Assembly: GCA_024291935.2 (NCBI GenBank)
Contig: CM044313.1
Span: forward strand, 82,273,001 to 82,337,000
DNA from: Okapia johnstoni
Lineage: Eukaryota > Chordata > Mammalia > Artiodactyla > Giraffidae
DNA: 64,000 nucleotides
Direction: 5' to 3'
Part shown: positions 1 to 9,087 of the stretch, piece by piece
How positions within the stretch are numbered: the stretch's first letter is position 1
Layout of the letters: each line of letters opens with the position of its first letter
Notes under the pieces: model-generated
The model's input: the letters and a program-made list of their open reading frames with translations, nothing else
Databases searched by the model: none
What the model was told of the DNA's origin: nothing
Program-made: the position numbers and the translations under genes

Positions 1-1140
1 TGTCCAGGGACAAACAGGCCAAGCAATGGGACCAGCTGGGGAGATGGGCAAACTGCCCCACCCCACCCCAGGGGTGGGGTGTACCTGTAGCTTTGTGTAT
101 CTGTAGCTTCAACTCAGGACAGAGAGCAGGGGAGAAACATGGAAAAGGAGCTCAGAGGTGGACTGTGAGTGGCTTAAAAGACTTGAGGTGACAAAGATAA
201 AGCTCAGAAATAACCAGATCACGTTGCCTGTGTCAGATGGCTGTGGCTTAACACTCATGTTCAGAAATCAGATTGTGTCAGTCCCAGGGCGGCACGACCA
301 GCAGTGGGATCTGGGACAAGCTGTTTTACTTCTCCGGGTTTTGTGACAACCCTCCACCTCACCCGCCCACAACCCCTGGCTGTAAAAATGATTTCTTTTT
401 CCAGCTCTGGTAGTTGTATTACAGCCTCTAGGGGTGGGACAGCAGCTGACTCCAGCCCGGTTTCCACTGCATGTTTTATGTTGTCATGGAGCCGGTGAGT
501 CCAGAGGAGGCGGGTGGAAGAGGACAGGGAGGTCAGGGCTCTGCCGCCTTCTCTGTCATTTCATCAGGTGCCCCAGCTCCCCAGCTGAGGGAACTCCCTG
601 GCCTGCGCTGACAACACCCTCCTCATCAGCGATTTTAAAATAGTCCTGTAGAGGGAGCAGTTTCCTCGTCCCAGAGGCTGCAGAGGTTCAGTCAGGTTCT
701 GAATACTGTTCCATCCATCGGATAACCTCCTCAAAGCCCCAAGGATAGTACTCCTGGAAATATGGAGAAGCATGGGGCTGCCTCTGCCCGAGAGAAACTC
801 CTGGCTCAGCTCTAGGGAAGGAGACAATTGCGCTGATTCTGACATAGGCAAGCTCCTGGGTCAAGGCAGCATACAGGTTCCCCGCACTTAGAAATCCAGA
901 AGACGTCCAGGCAGGTGCCACCAGTCTCCAGGGAAGATGTCAAAGAGGTGGTAGCACTGGGAGTAGACCTTGATGGATTTGGGGATCAATGCCAAGGCAA
1001 TAGAGACAGAAAATGACAAGGTCTTGTTAAAAGCTTTTGCTTTAAAATTGAAATTCAGTGTGTTTAAATTGTTCGCTTTAAAATGGCTAATTTTATGTTA
1101 TGTGACTTTCACTTCAATTAAAAAAAAACTGCATGAGATG
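1..1140. other. Upstream intergenic DNA, possibly a decayed retrocopy on the minus strand
   Basis: No repeat family was recognised. On the minus strand, about 1015-560, two overlapping frames are unusually long for non-coding DNA. One reads ALIPKSIKVYSQCYHLFDIF before a stop near 894. Another (921-688) ends FEEVIRWMEQYSEPD. This could be a frameshifted processed pseudogene, but I do not recognise the parent and chance is possible. Confidence 0.25.
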
Positions 1141-1215
1141 GTTCTATATGTGTATGTGTGTGGGTATATATGTATATATATGTGTGTATGTATATATGTA
1201 TATATAATTTATTTA
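1141..1215. repeat. TG/TA-rich simple repeat
   Basis: Imperfect run of tg, ta and gtatata units, next to a CHR-type SINE. Confidence 0.8.
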
Positions 1216-1265
1216 TTGTTGCACTAGGTGATAGTTCAAAATCCAAAGATAAAAAAGAAGGTATA

Positions 1266-1437
1266 GGGACTTCCCTGGTGGCCCAGTGGTTAAGACTACA
1301 GGCTCCCAATGCAGGGTGTCAGGGTTCACTCCCTGGTCCAGGAACTAGAGCCCGCATGCAGCAACTAAAAAGATCTCACACAGGGCAAGAAAGACCTGGC
1401 ATGGCCAAATAAATTAACAAATAAATATTAAAAAAAA
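1266..1437 (+). mobile_element. CHR-type tRNA-derived SINE
   Basis: Starts gggacttccctggtgg, continues with the tRNA-like B-box (ggttcactcc) and 'agcaactaaaa', and ends in an A-rich tail with aataaat units. This is the cetartiodactyl SINE family, here internally shortened. Confidence 0.85.
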
Positions 1438-1474
1438 AGAAAAGTATGTACAATGGAACTCTGCTCCAACAATG

Positions 1475-1625
1475 TTATGTGCCAGCCTGGATAAGAGGAG
1501 ATTTTAGAGGAAAATGGATACATGTATATCTATGGCTGAGTCCGTTTGCCGTTCACCTGAAACTATCACAACATTGTTAATTGGGTATATTCCAGCACAA
1601 AAAGTTTAAAGTTTGGAAAAAACAA
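1475..1625 (+). mobile_element. Ruminant L1 3' end fragment
   Basis: Contains the typical ruminant L1 3' UTR text: 'atggctgagtccgttt', 'ttcacctgaaactatc', 'acaacattgttaat', then an A-rich end with 'aaaaagttta'. Heavily 5' truncated. Confidence 0.75.
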
Positions 1626-1889
1626 ACCAAAAGGGATATACAGTAAACACTCTTCCAGTCTTTCCTCCAAATGCCCAGTTTTCCATTGGAAAAGCAGCTA
1701 ATGCCACAGTTCCTTTTGTATTTATCCAAAGATATTCTATGCAAACACAGGGAACTGGGTATATGTAGTCTTTATTTCCATTTTTCTTTTACACAAATGG
1801 TAGCCTACTCTGCATATGTATGGGCGCCTAGCTTTGATCACTGAATGCATCTTGGTTCTCATACCTTATATACCAACTCTCTAAATAAT

Positions 1890-2065
1890 TTATTAACATT
1901 CTTGTGATACATTATCTACAGATGCCATTATAATCTTCATCACTTTCTTTTTTTTTTATAGGCAAGAAAATTGAGGTCCAAGAAGATAAATGCCTGAAGG
2001 TCACACATCTAGGAACTGGTGGAGGCGGGACATAAACCCAGTCTGGCACAAGAATATTTGCTTTT
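1890..2065 (+). mobile_element. MIR fragment
   Basis: Shows the MIR core in order: 'ataatcttcatcac', 'gaaaattgaggtcca', 'ggtcacacatctagga', 'gacataaacccagtctgg'. Diverged, as expected of this ancient SINE. Confidence 0.65.
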
Positions 2066-2350
2066 AACCACTCAGCTTTACAGCTTCTACCTGAGGAACT
2101 TCCTTATTCTTTCCTACAGATGCGTAGTATTTCATTCTATACTGTATGACGGTACCATAATTTATTCAACCCCTGCCTACTGATGAACATTTAGGTTTTT
2201 TCCAACGTTCTGCTGTTACAACAAAAATTGGTGCAGAGAGTAAGCTTGAATAGATGGCATTTCACATTTATGTGTCTCCTCAGGATATATTTTTCAAAGT
2301 GAAATTCCTGACATATTTTTTGATGGCTATCACAAAATTGCCCTTCCTCT

Positions 2351-2416
2351 TGCCCCATTGATTTTCTTTTTTTTTTTTTTTTTTTTTTGTTTTTTTTTTT
2401 TGCCCCATTGATTTTC
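2351..2416. repeat. Poly(T) insertion flanked by a 16-bp direct repeat
   Basis: The 16-bp word tgccccattgattttc is present at 2351-2366 and 2401-2416. The 34 bases between them are all T except one G at 2389. It looks like a retrotransposition event, with poly(A) on the minus strand, that left nothing but the tail between target-site duplications. Confidence 0.75.
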
Positions 2417-2562
2417 ATCCTTCTCGAAGTATTGGATGCAAATCCCTGTTTCTCCAGTCCTCACTGAAGCTCATTTAGTATTTTAGCGTCCAGTGAGTAG
2501 TTAGGTCTCCTCCTATAGAGGAGACCATCCCTGCTTTCAAAAACGTCCAGTCTTATATTATT

Positions 2563-2880
2563 ATTATTTAATTTTATTATTTGACTGTGCTAGGTCTTCG
2601 TTGCTGTGAGGGCTTTTCTCCAGTCGCGGCCAGCTGGGGCTACGCTGTAGCTGCGGTGCACGGGCTTCTCATTGCTGTGGCTTCTGTTACTGTGGAGCAC
2701 AGGCTCTAGGCACTTCAGCTTCAGTAGATGAAGCATGTAGGCTCAGTAGATGTGGCTCCCAGGCTCTAGAGCTCAGGCTCAGTTGTCCTGCAGCAAGTGG
2801 GATCTTCTCAGATCAGGGTTGAACCCATGTCTCCTGCATTGGCAGATGGATTCTTTGCCACCGAGCCACCAGGGAAGCCC
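2563..2880 (-). mobile_element. CHR-type SINE, near full length
   Basis: Reverse-oriented: begins with an A/T tail (tttaattttattattt), then 'gtgctaggtcttcgttgctg', the repeated 'ggctc.gtag.tg' core, and ends with the tRNA-like head 'gccaccagggaagccc'. Confidence 0.88.
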
Positions 2881-4460
2881 CCAAAACTTCCAGTCTTATT
2901 GGGAGAGGCTGGGAGACAAATCACAGAGGACCATCAGTAAACCTTTATGTAGTAAATGAAGGAGTTAGACCATTAACTTGCATTTTTGTTACTAACCTGG
3001 GTTCTTGGCCTCTTTAATCAACAGAAATTGTTAAGAGGCCAGACAAGAAAGCAAGAACAAGTAACAGGTTCCTTGCTCACTTCCTGAGTGGGTAGTGAGC
3101 TGGTCCTTAAGTGAGGGGAGGTGAGGGGTGGATTGGTGGGTAAGGCCAGGGGGGTGGCTTGGGTGGTCTGCCCACGCCCTCGCTGGTGATGTGTGCAGAG
3201 TGCATGTGTGGTACCCTGCTTTTTTTCCTGACACCTCAGGAGCGGCAATTGGGTTTTGGCCTTTTTGTATCCTGTTCATAATTTGCCCCAACTATACATG
3301 CATGTAGTTGTTTATAGTCCTTTCAAGTTTCTTTGTATTCAGATCCTGGAGGCCTGTCTCATTTTGAAGAAGACAGAATACAAATCATAAGAGTGGGCTC
3401 ATCAGGCCGCCTACCAGTTTAGTGACCAGTTTAGTTGTGTGTTGTGGAAAAGAAAAACAAAAAAATCACCAGGAGGTCCTTGTTTACAATCACTGAGTCT
3501 TCCCAGCAGGCCCACAAGGTGGAGAACGATTCAAATGCTTCTTCATCCAGGTCTGTTCCTCACCATCTTCAGGGAAGGATTGGAAGACCCATAGTTGCAG
3601 CAAGAGCTTAAGGAATTTTCTGTTTTCAGTGAAAGAAGAGGGCAAGTCTTCAGACCTGGACCATTTGCTAAAATTGGAATTTGGCAAGTGGCCATTAAAT
3701 AATATGTGCATTTTAGTCCTTGAGTTTTATGTATTTGTTTTATTTCATTCATTTAAAAATTAGGTCTTTGTTTGTATCCAAGAGACTTAAAAGTGCAGAC
3801 TCTAACCCGCTTGCTGCAGTTTGAATTCTTGCTTCCCTTGCTAATTAACTGTTGCCCAGGCTGCTTTTCATTGAATACACTTTTATTCAGGTGCAAATAC
3901 TTATTGAATTCCTACTATGAGCGACTGAAATGAACTGAACTGAACCATGAGCCTGGTACCTAGCAGATAAAGATGAATAACATGCGCATGTAGGCTTCTT
4001 CTAGTGACTCCAAGGAGGAGGAAATGCAAATATCCAGACTTAACTATCTGCCAAAGGAAAAATATCCCCCCACCCCCAACTCTGCGGGAGTACAATCTTG
4101 GCTTTCATCATCTGTGGGAAGAAGCGGCCCTGTCTTTGGTCTGGCACTCATTTCTATGTGAGCTAAGATTTGTTCCTATTTATACGTCTCCAAGAAAGCT
4201 TAGAGCAGCATTAGGAGAAAAGAGTGACCTTAAACTATTGTGTGTAAATTAAAATATTTCAAAGTCTAGGGGCCACCATCTGTGTTTATTAATAGACAGA
4301 GAATTATTTGACCTCAGCATGACAGGAATTTTTCAGTCATTTGTGAGGGCCTCTCCCAAGGAGATTTGCTCCACACCCTAAAGATCAAGTGAAAATATGC
4401 CGATAGCTGGAGAACCTTAAGAGGAAGATGGAAACAGATGTTGGCTTATTTTCCGTCCTC
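2881..4460. other. Intergenic DNA, mostly unique
   Basis: No gene is seen. A G-rich patch lies at 3095-3180. The stretch 3870-4000 resembles an old MIR/L2 end ('ttattgaattcctactatg...agcctggtacc') interrupted by a 24-bp BovB tail at 3923-3946. Confidence 0.5.
3923..3946 (+). mobile_element. 24-bp BovB tail insertion with 6-bp flanking repeat
   Basis: The bases gactgaaatgaactga plus ctgaacc copy the 3' terminus of BovB, which ends in repeated 'actga' units. They are flanked by atgagc at 3917-3922 and 3947-3952. Removing the insert and one flank restores an ordinary MIR/L2-like sequence. Confidence 0.6.
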
Positions 4461-4467
4461 ACCCCCT

Positions 4468-4677
4468 TGTACGCTCAGTCGCTTCAGTCGTGTCCAACTC
4501 TTTATGACTCTAGGGACTGTAGTTCGCCAGGTTCCTCTGTCCGTGGAATTCTCCAGGCAATAATACTGGAGAGGATTGCCATGCCCTCCTCCAGGGGATC
4601 TTCCCAACGCAGGGATTGAACCCATGTCTCCTGCATTGCAGGCAGATTCTTGACCCACTGACCCACTGGGAAGCTCC
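4468..4677 (-). mobile_element. Bov-tA SINE
   Basis: Reverse-oriented. The BovB-derived body ('gtccaactctttatgac', 'ggaattctccaggcaa') is followed by the tRNA-like part ('gggattgaaccca', 'tgcattgcaggcag'). Flanked by imperfect 'accccctt' repeats. Confidence 0.92.
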
Positions 4678-5169
4678 CTTTACCCCCTTACTGCTCTTTA
4701 AAGACAATGTAGGTTTTCTTCACTGAGTGGAAACTGCCCCTGGAAGCAGCAGCCATCTTCAGTCTTTTAAAACATTCCTCACCTGCTGGCTATAGATTTT
4801 TGAGAATGTATGGATGCAGTGTTTATATCAAGTTTCCAGCATCATCACATTGCAAACCCATTTGATTACAAATGGATACTGAAGAACAGGATAAAGTAAT
4901 TATCATAAGACAGGATGGTTTGAAGGGAGGAAAACTTGATATGGTGGACTATAAACAAAAGCTGTTATTTTTAGTCCAAGGATTGGGCTAGAAGTTAAAA
5001 ACAAAAACAAGGAAACAAACAAACAAAAATCTTTGTTTAACAAGGGTGCCACAGCTCAGTACTGGGAGAAGTCACTTTGCTTCTCTTTCTACAGTCCTGG
5101 AAAAGGTGACAATTATGTCCTGGTTGGTAGAATTGTACCAAGGTCAGCCAGCACCTGTGCAGTTCTTGC

Positions 5170-5345
5170 TGCCTACCAGGGATCACCTGGATTACCTCTT
5201 TTAATCTTCGTAACAGTCCTCAACCACTTTGACATAATTATTGTTATTACTCTTATTCTAGATAGAAACAGAGGCACAGATGAAGTAACTTGCCCGAGAA
5301 CACAGATAATAAAGGGCATAGTCAGGGCCAGTGCAAAATGAAGAT
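5170..5345 (+). mobile_element. MIR fragment
   Basis: 'ttttaatcttcgtaaca', 'agaaacagaggcacaga', 'gtaacttgcccgaga' and 'agtcagggccagtgc' in the order of the MIR consensus. Confidence 0.7.
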
Positions 5346-6009
5346 GTGGGGTCCCGGCCTAAAACAGGGAAGTCAATTTCCCTTCCCACTTGGGGATGGG
5401 GACCTGCCTTCCATGGGATTAGAGCCTCTGTGCCTGGCCACGTGCAATAGCTGCTGGCTAGTGGTTGAGAGGCCCCAGCCAGTTGCCATGAAACTGCCAG
5501 CCTAGGGCAGGGATGGCAGCTTACCACCCACCCCCCAGAGATACAGGAAGGTGTTGGGGGAACTGTACCTGACCCTGATCATCTCCTTGTCAATGTTCAG
5601 GCACCCATGGGGAGAAGGGTGGATGGCCACGGCTGAACACAAGACTTCCTGCTCACCACGCCCCCTCTAATGAGGCTGGTTGTTGCCCTGACAGAGGTCC
5701 GCAGCCAGTCTTAGGCTGGGGAGGAGGGCAGAATGCCAGGGCATAGTGGACACCAGAGATGACTGTGCAGGAGCTGAGGTTCTAAGACCCCTGGGCTTGC
5801 TCCATTGTCCCATCAGACTTCACTTAAAAAACACAAATTTAAAGATAAAATGATTCAGAATTTGAAGGCCACAATCACAGAGCATTAAGCCCCAAGACCC
5901 TCTTAAGTGCCTACCCTGGGTGACTGTGCTACTTTCAAGAAGCAAGAAGCAAGTTGCAAGAAGCAAGCCCTGGCCATGGGCTAATATCATGACTATGGTA
6001 GAAGATAAA

Positions 6010-6312
6010 GGAAAATTCAAAGTCCTTTGATAAAGTCAGAAATTAAAAATTTGTTCAGACTATAAAAATCTTTGCGACCCCATGGACTGTAGCTTGCCAG
6101 GCTCCTCTGTCCATGGAATTCTCCAGGCAAGAATACTGGAATGGGTTGCCATTTCCTTCTCCAGGGGATCTTCCCAACCCAGGGATTGAACCCAGGTCTC
6201 CCACTTTGCAGGCGGATTTTTTTACCATCTGAGCCACCGGAAAAGCCCTGGAAAATTCAAAGTCCTTTGAAAAAGTCAGAAATTAAAAATTTGTTCAGAC
6301 TACTAAAAATCT
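6010..6312. repeat. 62-bp direct repeats flanking a truncated SINE
   Basis: Positions 6010-6072 and 6250-6312 are almost identical (one substitution at 6031/6271 and one single-base indel), offset by 240 bp. Between them lies a Bov-tA copy lacking its own 3' end. The repeat is far longer than a normal SINE target-site duplication. Confidence 0.85.
6073..6248 (-). mobile_element. Bov-tA SINE lacking its 3' end
   Basis: Reverse-oriented, from 'tgcgaccccatggactg' to the head 'gagccaccggaaaagcc'. The usual terminal 'gtccgactc...ttagtcgctcag' part and tail are absent. Confidence 0.9.
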
Positions 6313-6478
6313 ACCCCGCTGGTTCACCTTGAAAAGTAAAAACTGTTGTGAAAAATAAACTGATGCTGTTAGTCCCCACAGATAACTTCATTCCCAGCAC
6401 CTCCCTAAGGAGTGTCTTTCTTTATGAAGCCTGACTTGTCCTTCTCAAATAGAACTGACCACTCTTTTATTGTGCCAG

Positions 6479-6690
6479 GGCTTCCCTGTTGGCTCAGACA
6501 GAAAAGAATCTGCCTGCAGTACAGGAGACCTAGGTTCAATCCCTCGGTCGGGAAGATCCCTTAGAGAATGAAATGGCAACCCACTCTGTATTCGTGCCTG
6601 GAGAATCCCTATGGACGGAGGAGCCTGGCAGGCTACAGTACACCGGGTCGCAAACAGTGAGACACAACTGAGCGACTAACATTTTCACTT
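6479..6690 (+). mobile_element. Bov-tA SINE
   Basis: Head 'gggcttccctgttggctcag', B-box-like 'ggttcaatccc', body 'ggcaacccactctgtattcg', end 'cacaactgagcgactaac'. Confidence 0.93.
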
Positions 6691-6726
6691 TATTGTGCTC
6701 CTTCCTAATTTGTGTAATTATAATGT

Positions 6727-6845
6727 TTAGAACTAGGGCTTTGAAATCAGACACACCTGAGTTGGAATCCCAGCTTTGTCTGTGAGACTGGGGCTAATTA
6801 CTTGCATCTGCTCTTCCGCTTGAGAACTGGGATAATGCAGTGCTG
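6727..6845 (-). mobile_element. MIR fragment
   Basis: Reads in reverse: 'agggctttgaaatcagac', 'ttggaatcccagctttg', 'aactgggataatgcag', matching the complement of the MIR core. Confidence 0.6.
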
Positions 6846-6927
6846 GTGGCTCCAGCACTGCTGTACTGGATAGACTGAAGGATGGCAGTCTGGTGGAAAT
6901 GAGGCCACAGGATTTGTCCTAAACTAT

Positions 6928-7466
6928 TGAAGGAGGAAACAGAGAGCTGGACTCCATTTTAGGCCAGGCTGCGAACATTAGGCTACACGCATGGTCACCC
7001 TCCCAAAGGACTCTGAACTTTGTGCCCAGTGTCTATAGAGATGGCATACCAATGGAAAACCAGACCCCTGGAATAAAAGAGCCTCAGGACTTGTACTTGG
7101 ACTCTCCGTCGCCTAAAAGAATATGCTAATTATCCCTGTAACATAACAAAGTCGTAAATTCCATTATGTTTATCAGGATATGACCACAGGCCTATTGATA
7201 AATGTCCACTGTTTAACTGTCTAGGCTTATGACACATGAATCATGGGTTAACTTTGATTGTATCTCTCTTTTACCTTGTCCAGACTAGTTTCAAGGAATT
7301 TGGGGAGGTGGGTTTGAGCAAGTACACTTAGGGTATATAAGGCTTTCACAAAAACTGGTCGGGGTCCTTGGCTAAGAGACTCTGCCTTGGGCCTGCCGGT
7401 GTAATAAACTGCACTCCACTATCTGCATTGTCCTTCTGAGTTTGTTTCGTGGAATGCCTGGCTACA
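6928..7466 (+). mobile_element. Solo LTR of an endogenous retrovirus
   Basis: A 539-bp unit starts TGAAGG, ends GGCTACA, and is flanked by ctat at 6924-6927 and 7467-7470, the 4-bp target duplication usual for class I (gamma-like) ERVs. Inside are a TATA box (7334-7340) and, 63 bp later, a polyadenylation signal aataaa (7403-7408), giving a short R region. No gag, pol or env lies next to it, so the internal part was lost by LTR-LTR recombination. The family name is not assigned. Confidence 0.85.
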
Positions 7467-7791
7467 CTATGATTGCAAAAGTAAGCACATTTGTTTTCGC
7501 TTGGATTTTATGTTTACTTGGAGTGGCTTTGATGCTGGTAGTGGAGCAGTCATGGAGATAAAGAGGGTAAACAGCATTAGTTATTGATGAGATTAGTGCT
7601 TACCAGTGTCTGACACCAACAAAGGTAACTGCAAATATTTATTATTAGTTTTTTCCAGTAGACTGAATTTTTTGAGAGTTGGGTCCTGTTTTATTCACCT
7701 GTGTCTAACACAATGCTTGGAGTCAAATGTCTAAGTTAAATACACTTTCTTTGCAATCTACACTAACAGTGAGGGTGTTATTGATAACTTA

Positions 7792-8003
7792 GGACTTCCC
7801 TATAGCGCAGATGGTAAAGAATCCGCCTTTAGTGCAGGAGACCCAGGTTCAATCCCTGGGTCAGGAAGATTCCCTGGAGAAGGAGATGGCAATCCACTCC
7901 CGTATTCTTGCCTGGAGAAGCCCATGGACAGAGGAGCCTGGCAGGCTCCTCTTTGTGACACTCGTGTGTCACAAAGAGTCGGACGCGACTAAGCGATTAA
8001 CAC
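7792..8003 (+). mobile_element. Bov-tA SINE with an internal hairpin
   Basis: Typical head ('ggacttccctatagcgcag') and body, ending 'gcgactaagcgattaac'. The usual 'tacagtccatgg' segment is replaced, creating perfect 13-bp inverted arms at 7949-7961 and 7966-7978 around a 4-base loop. Confidence 0.9.
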
Positions 8004-8191
8004 ATTGATAACTCGGGAGGGTGAATAAAAGAAATCTCTTAATGGCTTTTATATTGTTAGAACCACAGATAAAAAAACAAAAAAGTTTGGGAGAAAGAGA
8101 TCTACAAGGCCTTTTATGATCAAACATTCAAACCTATTCCTAAGTGCCTAGCACTTGATTTGTTTCATTTTTGTCTGCACTTAAAATAGTA

Positions 8192-8375
8192 AGGTTTCCC
8201 CTTGTGGCTCAGCTGGTAAAGAATCCGCGTGCAATGCGGGAAACCTGGGTTCATTCCCTGGGATCTTCCCGCTGGAGAAGGGAAAAAGGCTACCCACTCC
8301 AGTATTCTGGACTGGAGAACTTCATGGACTGTATAGTCCATGGGGTCGCAAAGAGTCGGACATAACTGAGCTACT
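8192..8375 (+). mobile_element. Bov-tA SINE
   Basis: Head 'ggtttccccttgtggctcag', 'gcaatgcgggaaacctggg', body 'cccactccagtattctgg', end 'aactgagctactttcac'. It is the last repeat before the CpG island. Confidence 0.92.
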
Positions 8376-8884
8376 TTCACTTTTCAAAATAGTAAGCCTG
8401 AAGATCACTGGTGGGGATTTGAAACTCATTCGGTGAGGTTCCATACACTACGCTTTCACAAGTTTTATTCCAAAAGGGCGAGGAAAGAGAACAACTGCAG
8501 TGAACCAACGCTCACAACTTAGTGACCGCAGGATCACTGGGCGACGGCGACATTCTTGCTATCCAATCGCCGGGGAATCTGGGGAGAACGCTCTGGATTG
8601 GTCAGAGAAAACATCCCTCCAGGTTCATTCAAGGAGGGGCTTGGCGTGGGCGCGGCCGGCAGGGCATTTTGGCCAATCAGAGAACGCATGGGGGCGGGCT
8701 TGGCCGCAAGAGGGTGGAACGGAGCCTATCTCGGAAGGCGACTATCCGCCAATCAGATCCGCTTGTCGCGAACGGAGGGGGCGTGGCCTCCGGCGGCGGG
8801 TTTCCTACTGCTTGGGCCCAAGCGCGGTGGAGGTGGGGCCCGGGCGGGCCTGGGCGGGGCGAGCGGTGTCGGCGGCGGAGCCGG

Positions 8885-9025
8885 ATGCGGGCGGCGCCGT
8901 GGCCGCCGCAACCCTGGGGATGGGCGGAGCCCCGGCCGCCAGTGCTGGTGGCCGCTGCGAGCGGCCGCCTCTGCTCCCGCGCGTTGCTGCTACCCAGGGT
9001 GGCGGTATGCTGGGGAAAGGGGTAG
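8885..9025 (+). promoter_or_regulatory. Possible overlapping uORF in the MTMR12 5' leader
   Basis: An ATG at 8885 opens a frame of 46 codons that ends with TAG at 9023-9025, 16 nt past the main ATG and in another frame. Its start context is weak (C at -3). If the mRNA begins upstream of 8885, this would be a start-overlapping uORF that lowers translation of the main frame. Stop-free frames are common in GC-rich DNA, so it may have no role. Confidence 0.35.
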
Positions 9026-9087
9026 TCGGCGGTGGCGGCGGCACCAAGGCGCCCAAGCCCTCCTTCGTGTCGTACGTGCGCCCCGAG
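9007..9087 (+). CDS. MTMR12: MTMR12 coding exon 1
   Basis: Encodes residues 1-27: a glycine run (five G), then TKAPKPSFVSYVRPE. It ends on a complete codon (GAG) before donor gtgagg. The start is chosen because it gives the family's usual N terminus; the context has G at -3 and C at +4. The same frame is open upstream, with another ATG at 8920, so an N-terminal extension is not excluded. The exon lies in the CpG island. The 5' UTR start cannot be seen. Confidence 0.95.

Noticed and set aside
5820..6060. Repeated 'aagaagcaag' words near 5938-5967 as a tandem repeat
   Set aside because: Only about three irregular copies of a short word; too small to call a repeat array.
7840..7870. tRNA genes suggested by B-box-like 'ggttcaatccc' words here and at many other places
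   Set aside because: They belong to the tRNA-derived heads of Bov-tA and CHR-type SINEs. No complete cloverleaf was seen.
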